A stretch of DNA of 5,771 bases from DATJGF01 sp035495315 (GTDB lineage Bacteria; Verrucomicrobiota; Verrucomicrobiia; Limisphaerales; UBA8199), in the NCBI GenBank assembly GCA_035495315.1, contig DATJGF010000068.1:1-5771 (forward strand), in the 5' to 3' direction. Shown piece after piece: positions 1 through 5,261 of this stretch; the first letter of the stretch is position 1, and each line of letters begins with the position of its first letter. The notes beneath the pieces were generated by a model. It worked only from the letters and a program-made list of their open reading frames with translations. It was not told the origin of the DNA and ran no database searches. The position numbers and the translations under genes were made by a program.

Positions 1-298
1 GATCGAGTTCGTCGCCACGGAGGGTGTGCTCCTTATTGACGATACGCACCGGGATGTCGTTCTGAACACGATGAAAGGCGGCATGGTGCTGCCGCTCTCG
101 ACCATGCCAGGGGAGCAAGTAGGACACGTCTACCAAGGGCCAATGGAGGCAGAGACAATCCACTTCATCGACGCGGTGGCCCTCGACCGTCCTGTGCTGG
201 TGACGCCCGAGCAAGCGCGGCAGGTGATGGAAGTAACCCTCGCTGCCGATCTTTCAGCCGAGCGCCACCAGCCGGTCAGTCTTCCCCTGGAATCCTGA
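1..298 (+). CDS. Gfo/Idh/MocA-family oxidoreductase, C-terminal fragment
   Basis: This is the 3' end of a gene that begins outside the window. The frame is open from base 2 to the TGA at 296-298 and gives 98 residues. The visible part matches the C-terminal domain of the Gfo/Idh/MocA family, NAD(P)-dependent dehydrogenases of sugars, inositols and similar polyols, acting in the cytoplasm. Supporting signs are a β-strand segment EGVLLIDDTHRD, then QGPMEAETIHFIDAV, where an acidic residue and the HFIDA helix close the domain, and the typical ending with VTPEQARQVMEV, a LSAE helix and VSLPL. The Rossmann nucleotide-binding half and the catalytic lysine motif lie upstream and cannot be seen, so substrate and cofactor preference are unknown. 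A GTG at 26 is an internal codon, not a start. It is the only clear plus-strand gene and is convergent with the next one. Confidence 0.85.
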   Translation, partial: IEFVATEGVLLIDDTHRDVVLNTMKGGMVLPLSTMPGEQVGHVYQGPMEAETIHFIDAVALDRPVLVTPEQARQVMEVTLAADLSAERHQPVSLPLES

Positions 299-417
299 CA
301 GCGATTTGCGATTCAAGCCAGAACTGTGCTGAGCCTTACTCTGCCCGTCCTATCTAGCATCGCTCTCGGAGGACTGAGTTGATGGAGAATTCAATTCAAT
401 CTCAGGGCTAACCCACG

Positions 418-801
418 TTAGATTCCTTTCAACCACCGAGCGGCAGCATCGGCGCTATCCTCGGGCCGCGTGTTGAAGGCAATTGCCGCGGCTGGGGCGG
501 CCTTATGAACGGCGTTGATGACGGATTCAAATACTGCAAGGCGCCGGGGCGGTAGGCGGACGCCGGCACCGATTACAACACAATCATAAGTCGTCGAAGC
601 CAACTGACGCTCCACTGTCGGCCCAGCGGTTTCATCTGGCCGAATAAAGCCCACGTCGACCTCCCATCCGCGTTCAGCGAATTGCTTCAGCGCAATCTCA
701 ATGCCGGAGCGAACCTTGTGTACGGTCATACCTGGTGGCAAAGCAGGGTCGGAAAAATCCACACTCTCCGGATCGTAGCCAACCAACAGAACCCGCGTCA
801 T
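418..801 (-). CDS. Conserved protein of unknown function, 127 aa, Rossmann-like
   Basis: I recognise this as a small conserved hypothetical protein found in various proteobacteria, but know of no assigned function. It starts MTRVLLVGYDPESVDF, a β-strand followed by a DP-containing loop. Further segments are GFIRPDETAGPTVERQL (residues 51-67), the hydrophobic strand YDCVVIGAGVRLPP (72-85), a helix FESVINAVHK (91-100), and a last strand-helix unit AIAFNTRPEDSADAAARWL (106-124). The alternating strand and helix pattern suggests a small three-layer α/β fold resembling a receiver or flavodoxin domain. There is no signal peptide or membrane segment, so it is probably cytoplasmic. The ATG at 801 is supported by AAAAGGAG at 811-818, 9 bases upstream. 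It is transcribed in the same direction as the DJ-1-like gene, but a 268-bp spacer separates them. Confidence 0.85.
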   Translation of the reverse strand: MTRVLLVGYDPESVDFSDPALPPGMTVHKVRSGIEIALKQFAERGWEVDVGFIRPDETAGPTVERQLASTTYDCVVIGAGVRLPPRRLAVFESVINAVHKAAPAAAIAFNTRPEDSADAAARWLKGI

Positions 802-1069
802 AAGCCATCTCTCCTTTTCCTTCAGCTTGATGCAACCCTAGCGTTTAAGTTCAGCCGCGTGCGGGGTCACAGGCGTAGCGGGTCGGGTGCAACGATGTGT
901 TAGTAAGCACCGGCAATATGACTCGCGTGTGCTTTATGCCAAGCGCGATGGCTTCAACTCAAATTGTGACGGTGTGATCTCAAACTTGCACGGTCGTCAA
1001 ATTGCACCGAGCCGCTACCAATGATGACGAGTGACGGAGAGTCAAATCACTGCCCGTGTTGAGTCCGCT
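802..1069. other. Spacer with no recognisable gene
   Basis: This 268-bp gap lies between the DJ-1-like gene and the 127-aa gene. No reading frame here looks protein-like. It holds the AAAAGGAG ribosome-binding site of the 127-aa gene at 811-818. A small hairpin, TCCGC/GCGGA with a 5-base loop (1064-1078), covers the stop codon of the DJ-1-like gene; it has no T-run on the minus strand, so a terminator role is weak. I see no convincing promoter for the 127-aa gene. Confidence 0.5.
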
Positions 1070-1720
1070 CTATGCGGATACACCGGTCATCGCCTGTTGC
1101 ATCGCCGTGCGCGCAGCTGCGAGGGTTTGCCCGTCTGCCAGATCAGGACGGCCTGTCCCATACGGCGGTTGTGGCGCGTACTCCATAATCAGTTCGATGA
1201 CTCGCCCCATGCTTTCTCCAGCCCAGTACCCCGCCACGGTAATACCAAAGTCGACACCCGCTGTGATACCGCCACCGGTGAGCCGATTGCGGTCGATGCA
1301 GACGCGCTCAGTGCTGAGTTCAGCGCCGAATTGATTCAAGGCTTCCCGGGCGCCCCAATGCACCGCAGCACGATAGCCTTGCAGCAGTCCAGCGGCCCCT
1401 AGCAGCAGGGAGCCTGTGCAGACACTGCACACCCAGCGGGCGCGCGACCCGCGATCAGCTAGAAAGGCGATTGTGGCGGCATCGCCCAGCAGGTCCAATG
1501 CGGGCTTCGCGCCGCCGCCGACAAAAAGGACATCAGGATCACTCCAAGCATCCTCGAAACTGGTGGTCGCCTGCACGCTGAGGCCGCAGTCCGTGGGCAC
1601 TGCACCAGAACGGTGCCAGGCATACTGAACTTCGTAGCCGGGCAAGAAACTCCAAGCCTGAAGAGGACCGACCAAGTCCAGCAGGGTCATGCCGGGATAA
1701 ACCAGGGCCAATACTTTCAT
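1070..1720 (-). CDS. DJ-1/PfpI family protein, isonitrile hydratase-like
   Basis: A 216-aa cytoplasmic protein of the DJ-1/PfpI superfamily, in the GATase1_PfpI_2 group that includes cyclohexyl-isocyanide hydratase (InhA), which hydrates isonitriles to N-formamides. The length is close to InhA. Asp15 in the MTLLDLVGPL motif lies where InhA has its catalytic Asp, in place of the Glu of classical DJ-1 proteins. The nucleophile elbow is VCTGSLLLGAAGLL with Cys101 followed by Thr102, the position and pair known to matter in InhA. HWGAREAL (121-128) and LTGGGITAGVDFGI (147-160) are further family signatures. There is no AraC-type DNA-binding domain, so it is an enzyme rather than a GlxA-type regulator. 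AAAGGAG at 1729-1735, 8 bases before the ATG, supports the start. The actual substrate is unproven; a glyoxalase- or amidase-like role is possible. Confidence 0.85.
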   Translation of the reverse strand: MKVLALVYPGMTLLDLVGPLQAWSFLPGYEVQYAWHRSGAVPTDCGLSVQATTSFEDAWSDPDVLFVGGGAKPALDLLGDAATIAFLADRGSRARWVCSVCTGSLLLGAAGLLQGYRAAVHWGAREALNQFGAELSTERVCIDRNRLTGGGITAGVDFGITVAGYWAGESMGRVIELIMEYAPQPPYGTGRPDLADGQTLAAARTAMQQAMTGVSA

Positions 1721-1815
1721 AGCGCCCGCTCCTTTGACTTTAACAAAACAACCAGTCCACTTGATGCAACGAGCCGTAGTCGTAAACCTCTAATGCCCAT
1801 AGTGAAATTCATTAG

Positions 1816-1837
1816 ATTGACGCTTCAGTTCAATCCT
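1816..1837 (+). repeat. Spacer element, copy 1
   Basis: This 22-base sequence (ATTGACGC, then TTCA, a G, and TTCAATCCT) matches 21 of 22 aligned positions of a minus-strand sequence at 4684-4709, which has 4 extra bases (GTCA) after the first block. Both copies lie in spacers. The first block contains TTGACG, which here forms the -35 box of a promoter-like sequence. Confidence 0.4.
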
Positions 1838-1844
1838 CTATGAT
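1817..1844 (+). promoter_or_regulatory. Sigma70-like promoter pointing into the cupin gene (antisense)
   Basis: TTGACG (1817-1822) matches 5 of 6 bases of the -35 consensus and TATGAT (1839-1844) matches 5 of 6 of the -10 consensus, with a 16-base spacer. This is the best housekeeping promoter I found. It is on the plus strand, yet the adjacent gene (1884-2309) is on the minus strand and no plausible plus-strand protein follows, so a transcript would be antisense to the end of the cupin mRNA. Such a match can arise by chance in an AT-rich spacer. Confidence 0.35.
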
Positions 1845-1883
1845 AAAAAGACGAATTGACCGCGCGTTTGCTTCTGGGATGCC

Positions 1884-2309
1884 TCAGCGTTTCTTTTTGT
1901 TCGTCTTTCGTTTCGGGGGCTTTCTAGTGGCCTTTTTGGCCGCTGGTTTGGCGTATTCCTTCATACCGGAAATATCGATGACCACCACCGGCTCATCGCC
2001 AATCACCCAGGCGTCATGACCAGGAGGTGTTATACCCACATCTCCCGGACCGAACTCCTCTTCGCTTCCGTCGGCCATCCTTATCCTCAGCCGACCAGAG
2101 ACGTGATACTGAATATGCGGAGCTTCACAGTATTCCGTCTTTACTATCGGTTTAACCGACTCAGACCATTTCCACCCCGGCTCGAAACTCCCCCTACCAA
2201 ACGTGACAGTACCAACCGTGGCCACTTCAACTTTGCCCTTGTCGAATGTTCGAACCTCGTCGGGAGCGCTCAGTGTCTTCTTCTGTAGGGTTTTTGTTTG
2301 TTTAGCCAT
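1884..2309 (-). CDS. Small cupin-domain protein with a basic C-terminal tail
   Basis: A 141-aa protein with a single cupin β-barrel. It belongs to a recognisable group of small cupins with the pattern KTLSAPDEVRTFDKGKVEV, then FEPGWKWSESVKPI (42-55), EYCEAPHIQYHVSGRLRIRM (59-78) and EFGPGDVGITPPGHDAW (85-101). Cys61, His65, His69 and His98 are candidates for metal binding; the classical HxH(x)nE arrangement is not intact, so enzymatic activity is uncertain. The tail from residue 121 to the end has 12 Lys or Arg out of 21 and looks disordered, like a histone-H1 or nucleic-acid-binding tail; the N-terminus (MAKQTKTLQKK) is basic too. No signal peptide. AGGAG at 2318-2322, 8 bases before the ATG, fixes the start. 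Function is unknown; a ligand sensor or small-molecule binder is an inference from the fold. Confidence 0.85.
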   Translation of the reverse strand: MAKQTKTLQKKTLSAPDEVRTFDKGKVEVATVGTVTFGRGSFEPGWKWSESVKPIVKTEYCEAPHIQYHVSGRLRIRMADGSEEEFGPGDVGITPPGHDAWVIGDEPVVVIDISGMKEYAKPAAKKATRKPPKRKTNKKKR

Positions 2310-2565
2310 ATTGATTTCTCCTATTCAGGTGGGTTGATGGATTCGAGCGTTAAATTGTTACTCTCCGATGAAGCAAATGTCGAACTCTATCTAAAGTAGA
2401 TATTCCTCTAAGCTCAGATTCACTTGCGAGGCGAGATAGCCTCTCAATGCCTCGCTGATTGATTACGATCCGTCTGTGTCTGACAACTGTAACACGTCGG
2501 GCAAATCTCTCGCGATTGAGTCGTAGGAGAATACAATTCAATTCCACCGTCGCGGCGTTCTTTGC
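2310..2565. other. Spacer between the cupin and the binding-protein pair
   Basis: This 256-bp gap carries the AGGAG of the cupin gene at its left edge. It has no convincing gene: a 65-codon GTG-initiated frame (2350-2547, minus) is arginine-rich, lacks a Shine-Dalgarno and resembles no family I know. The stretch 2519-2544 resembles 375-400 in the first spacer (22 of 26 positions equal, ending in CAATTCAAT). I see no strong hairpin with a T-run that would end the upstream binding-protein transcript. Confidence 0.45.
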
Positions 2566-3606
2566 TTACTTGATCACCTGATTCGCGCGCTCGAGCACGC
2601 GGACTGGAATCGTTAGACCGATTTGTTTGGCTGCCTTGAGATTAATGACGAATTCGAACTTGGTTGCCTGCTGGATCGGCAGCTCGCCGGGCTTGGCGCC
2701 TTTGAGAATCTTGTCGACGTAAACAGCCGCGCGCCGATAGAGATCATCGTAATCGGTCCCGTAAGACATAAGGCCGCCCTCATCTACAAACCCCTTATCG
2801 AAATACATAACTGGCAGCCGATGTTTTCCAGCAAGCTCGACGATCTGCTTTCGCTGGGCGAAGAAGGGACGATTGGAGGTCGTCATAATCGCGGCCACCT
2901 GCTTTTGCTTTGCTGTTTGAAAGGCGCCCTCTAAACTTTTGGCGTCGGGTTGGGTTTCGATCTCTTCTAATTTGAGTTTCAGTGCCAGAGCGGCAGGCCT
3001 GATCTCTTTGAGTTGGAACTCTGGTGTTGCGAAAGATACAGGCGGCGGCCGCAGAAGCCCCACTGAGCTAAGTTTGGGAATCACGTCCTTCAGTATTTCC
3101 AGCCTTTTGCTGTTTAGCTCCGGCGATAAACCCGAGTTCCCAGTTATATTTCCTCCGGGGCGCGCCAGACTGGCAACTAAACCGACACCAACGGGGTCTC
3201 CGGCGTTCACCATTACAATCGGGATGCTATTCGTTGCTCCTTTTGCCGCTAATGCCGCCGGGGTCGCTACCACCAAAATTAGATCGACCTTGAGACGAGC
3301 CAGGTCTTTGGCGAGCTCGGGCAGGCGCTCAGGTTTTTGTTCTCCATAGCGGTACTCAGAGGCAATATTCTTTCCCTCAATCCATCCGAACTTGCGCATC
3401 TCCTGCCGGAACGTCTCCAGGAGGCCAGCATTACCGGCGGCGGTGCTTGCAGCTAAGAAACCTATGCGGAAGATTTTTCCCGGTTGCTGCGCCTGAGCGG
3501 AAACGCTAAGCGCCAAGAGCAAAGGGCAAAGAGCAAGAAGAAAAACCTTTTTGTTGTCGAATCTGCTAATCGAAAATCCAAAATCTAAAATCCAAAATTG
3601 TGTCAC
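2566..3606 (-). CDS. ABC transporter substrate-binding protein (PF04392), paralogue 2
   Basis: A 346-aa periplasmic solute-binding protein of the ABC_sub_bind family, related to TrpX/YtfQ-like two-lobed binding folds. Family signs are RIGFLAAS just after the signal peptide, FRQEMRKFGWIEGKNI, IPIVMVNAGDPVGVGLVASL, ARPGGNITG, LSPELNSKRLEILK, GLMSYGTDYDDLYRRAA (from residue 278), VDKILKGAKPGELP and the closing INLKAAKQIGLTIP. Lys19-Lys20, a hydrophobic core at 21-35 and cleavage after Ala39 (AQA/QQ) form the signal peptide. The GTG start overlaps the TGA of the preceding gene (GTGA) and has no good Shine-Dalgarno, suggesting translational coupling. Before the KK pair lies an unusual 18-residue leader encoded largely by a 7-bp repeat, and a second 7-bp repeat encodes part of the hydrophobic core. 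The ligand is unknown; no permease or ATPase gene is adjacent. Confidence 0.9.
   Translation of the reverse strand: MTQFWILDFGFSISRFDNKKVFLLALCPLLLALSVSAQAQQPGKIFRIGFLAASTAAGNAGLLETFRQEMRKFGWIEGKNIASEYRYGEQKPERLPELAKDLARLKVDLILVVATPAALAAKGATNSIPIVMVNAGDPVGVGLVASLARPGGNITGNSGLSPELNSKRLEILKDVIPKLSSVGLLRPPPVSFATPEFQLKEIRPAALALKLKLEEIETQPDAKSLEGAFQTAKQKQVAAIMTTSNRPFFAQRKQIVELAGKHRLPVMYFDKGFVDEGGLMSYGTDYDDLYRRAAVYVDKILKGAKPGELPIQQATKFEFVINLKAAKQIGLTIPVRVLERANQVIK
3516..3536. repeat. Heptanucleotide tandem repeat inside the signal-peptide codons
   Basis: Three consecutive 7-base units on the plus strand (AGAGCAA, AGGGCAA, AGAGCAA), followed by the degenerate GAAGAAA. Seven is not a multiple of three, so the unit is read in all three frames; on the minus strand it encodes the leucine-rich run LALCPLL of the signal peptide. 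Confidence 0.75.
3573..3600. repeat. Heptanucleotide tandem repeat at the gene start
   Basis: Four consecutive 7-base units on the plus strand (AAAATCC, AAAATCT, AAAATCC, AAAATTG), with degenerate units continuing to about 3559 (AATC recurs at 3560 and 3568). It begins 3 bases inside the stop codon of the upstream gene and occupies codons 3 to 12 of the downstream binding protein (QFWILDFGFS), giving an aromatic leader that is not part of the family fold. Confidence 0.8.
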
Positions 3607-4586
3607 TTGATCACTTTATCCGCTTTCGCCAGCACGTTCGGCGGAATTGTAATACCGATTTGCTTGGCGGTTTTGAGATTGATGACCAACTCGAACTTCT
3701 TCGGCTGCTCCACTGGAAGATCAGCTGGCTTGGCGCCTTTCAGAATCCTGTCCACGTAAGTCGCGGCGCGGCGGTCGAGATCGGTCAAGTCCACGCCGTA
3801 GGACATAAGACCGCCAGCCTCCATAAATGGCTGCGTCGCGTAGATTGCAGGGAGCCGATTCTTAACCACATACTCCAAAATGCGTGTTCGCTGAGCAGCG
3901 AGGATGGCGCCCCCAAACACGATGAAAGCTTCAGCACGCTGGTTGCTTGCGGCCTGGAATGCAGTGTCGATGTCCTTGGGACCCAGTACGTCAAAAGATT
4001 GAAGCTGCACATTCAATGGACCTGCCGCAAGTCCGATCTCTCTTAATTGCAATGGGTGGCCCGGAACGGTCGAAGTCCAGAGAACGGCTATACGGGAGAG
4101 TTTAGGAACAATCTCCTTCAGAAGCTCCAGTTGCTTGCCGCTTGTCTCCGGGGCAAGGTTTGATAATCCCGTAATGTTTCCACCGGGGTGTGCAAGGCTC
4201 GCGATGAACCCGTTGCCCACCGGATCGGGGTCCTGCGTCATGACAATGGGGATCGTGGCAGTTGCCGCTTTGGCGGCGCGTGTCGGCGGGGCACCACCCG
4301 TGACGATTACGTTTACTTTGAGACGGACCAATTCGGCCGCAAGCTCATTCAGGCGATCTAGCTTTCCCTCGGCACTTCGCGACTCAATAACAATGTCTTT
4401 CCCCTCCGCGTAGCCAAGCTGTCGCAGTCCCTGACGAAATGCGTCGATGCGGTAAGTGATCGTTGTAAGGTTCCCAGCTAGGTAACCTATCCGTGGAATC
4501 TTCTTTGGCTGCTGCGCCTCGACAATGACTGCAACGGCGAGCATTGCTCCTGCAAACAGGATTGATCCCAGCGCAGTTTTCCTCAT
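3603..4586 (-). CDS. ABC transporter substrate-binding protein (PF04392), paralogue 1
   Basis: A 327-aa periplasmic binding protein of the same family as the next gene in the operon. The signal peptide is conventional: MRKTALG, a hydrophobic core to about residue 22, and cleavage after VEA at residue 24. Family signs are RIGYLAG (32-38), FRQGLRQLGYAEGKDI, IPIVMTQDPDPVGNGFIASL, AHPGGNITGLSNLAPE, GLMSYGVDLTDLDRRAA (from 259), VDRILKGAKPADLP and INLKTAKQIGITIP. The last 69 residues of the two paralogues align without gaps, with 48 identities by hand count, so a tandem duplication is likely, although the ligand lobes have diverged. The ATG is bounded by an in-frame TAA 15 bases upstream. No Shine-Dalgarno is visible before it, unlike the cupin and DJ-1-like genes. 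Ligand unknown; the downstream gene overlaps it by 4 bp. Confidence 0.92.
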   Translation of the reverse strand: MRKTALGSILFAGAMLAVAVIVEAQQPKKIPRIGYLAGNLTTITYRIDAFRQGLRQLGYAEGKDIVIESRSAEGKLDRLNELAAELVRLKVNVIVTGGAPPTRAAKAATATIPIVMTQDPDPVGNGFIASLAHPGGNITGLSNLAPETSGKQLELLKEIVPKLSRIAVLWTSTVPGHPLQLREIGLAAGPLNVQLQSFDVLGPKDIDTAFQAASNQRAEAFIVFGGAILAAQRTRILEYVVKNRLPAIYATQPFMEAGGLMSYGVDLTDLDRRAATYVDRILKGAKPADLPVEQPKKFELVINLKTAKQIGITIPPNVLAKADKVIK

Positions 4587-4591
4587 TGCGG

Positions 4592-4635
4592 GCGTTATTT
4601 ATCACGCGGACGGAAGCAAAGAAAAGCGTTATTTA
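4592..4635. repeat. 10-bp direct repeats before the binding-protein operon
   Basis: GCGTTATTTA occurs at 4592-4601 and again at 4626-4635, a centre-to-centre distance of 34 bases (about three helical turns). They lie just upstream of the ATG at 4586, where an operator or a leader element could sit. Two matching 10-mers so close may also be chance. Confidence 0.3.
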
Positions 4636-4683
4636 CAAGCGAAAGCGGCGACGTTTGGTCGAGGAACGAAACAATTTTCGTTA

Positions 4684-4709
4684 AGGATTGAATTGAATGA
4701 CGCGTCAAT
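4684..4709 (-). repeat. Spacer element, copy 2, with nested palindromes
   Basis: Read on the minus strand this gives ATTGACGC, GTCA, TTCA and ATTCAATCCT, matching the plus-strand copy at 1816-1837 except for the GTCA insertion and one base. The sequence is rich in symmetry: TGACGCGTCA (4698-4707) is a perfect palindrome, and GAATTGA/TCAATTC (4690-4696 and 4705-4711) is an inverted repeat with an 8-base loop. It sits about 100 bp upstream of the binding-protein operon and holds a TTGACG in that direction, but the -10 region (TTAACG) is weak. Confidence 0.4.
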
Positions 4710-4768
4710 TCGATTGGCCGGGGCCTAGAAGGACCAAATGCTTTTTTTGCCCTGTGTCTACGCACCCC

Positions 4769-5261
4769 CTAGAGAATTTTCGTCAAAAAGGCAGCAATAA
4801 CCCCCGCCAGCAGAGGAAAAAGGATACTGGCAGCCAGTCGGACGGTGAAGAGTTTAGGACCCAAAATCGAAAAACTCGTAAAAGATTATCCCACCACCCC
4901 AAAGGGCCCATGAAGTTATGTACGTTGTGACGGTGATAACGCTCCCGCCGGCATGGTAAAGCGACGCTGCGATGGGAAAACTGATGAATGGTCCACCGAA
5001 CGTGAGAGTCCCCGCTAAATAGCCAACTAATATCCCCTTGAACCCTGATTCTTCTCCAACCCACTTTTGTACCACGCCCTCGGGCACGAGGACGCGAATA
5101 TAACCTGCTATCAAGAACGCACCTATCAGGGTAGGCAGAACAAGCAAAAATGTTTTACTCGCCTCGGTGATGCCTAATATATGGCGTTGCTCGCCCTTGA
5201 GATAAGCGGCCACAGCAAGAACCAGTGCAATCGCATACACTATGACGTTAAGCATTCTCAT
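4769..5261 (-). pseudogene. DUF318/ArsP-like permease, frameshifted near the 3' end
   Basis: The intact frame starts at the ATG at 5261 (GGGAGG lies 12 bases upstream) and runs 135 residues to a TAA at 4854-4856. It has hydrophobic segments at about 4-20, 38-58, 77-101 and 107-127 and the family signature WVGEESGFKGILVG (67-80), then FGGPFISFPIAASLYHAGGS (88-107). This is the predicted-permease family PF03773, whose single-domain members run to about 160 aa. The expected end is missing from this frame but present in the next: removing one C from the run at 4860-4862 continues FDFG into PKLFTVRLAAS and a last membrane segment, ending at the TAG at 4769-4771, 163 residues in total. A real indel, a sequencing error and +1 recoding at GGG-TCC-TAA are all possible. 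Substrate unknown; it acts in the inner membrane. Confidence 0.8.

Noticed and set aside
374..405. Imperfect hairpin CTGAGTTGA / TCAA-T-CTCAG between the two convergent genes
   Set aside because: The position fits a bidirectional terminator, but the stem is weak, has a bulge and a 13-base loop, and no T-run follows on either strand.
826..1770. CTTGATGCAAC present at 826-836 and 1760-1770, each upstream of a minus-strand gene
   Set aside because: An 11-base match is expected several times by chance in a window of this size, and the distances to the two starts differ.
1929..1941. GGCC-TTTTT-GGCC hairpin
   Set aside because: It lies inside the cupin coding sequence and is explained by the AKKA codons of the basic tail.
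2350..2547. 65-codon minus-strand frame starting with GTG, 18 bp after the binding-protein gene
   Set aside because: It is arginine-rich without domain-like pattern, has no Shine-Dalgarno and matches no family I know; its codons include spacer motifs seen elsewhere.
3520..3536. Lipoprotein signal (LALC) in the second binding protein
   Set aside because: The residue before Cys27 is Leu, not Gly, Ala or Ser, and a good AQA signal peptidase I site follows at residue 39.
3516..3600. The heptamer repeats as a CRISPR array or transposon end
   Set aside because: The units are 7 bp with no spacers, and there is no inverted repeat pair, target duplication or transposase nearby.
4714..4748. Plus-strand terminator-like stem TTGGCC/GG(A)CCAA followed by seven Ts
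   Set aside because: No plus-strand gene lies upstream to be terminated, the stem has a bulge and an 11-base loop, and the Ts are 4 bases away from it.
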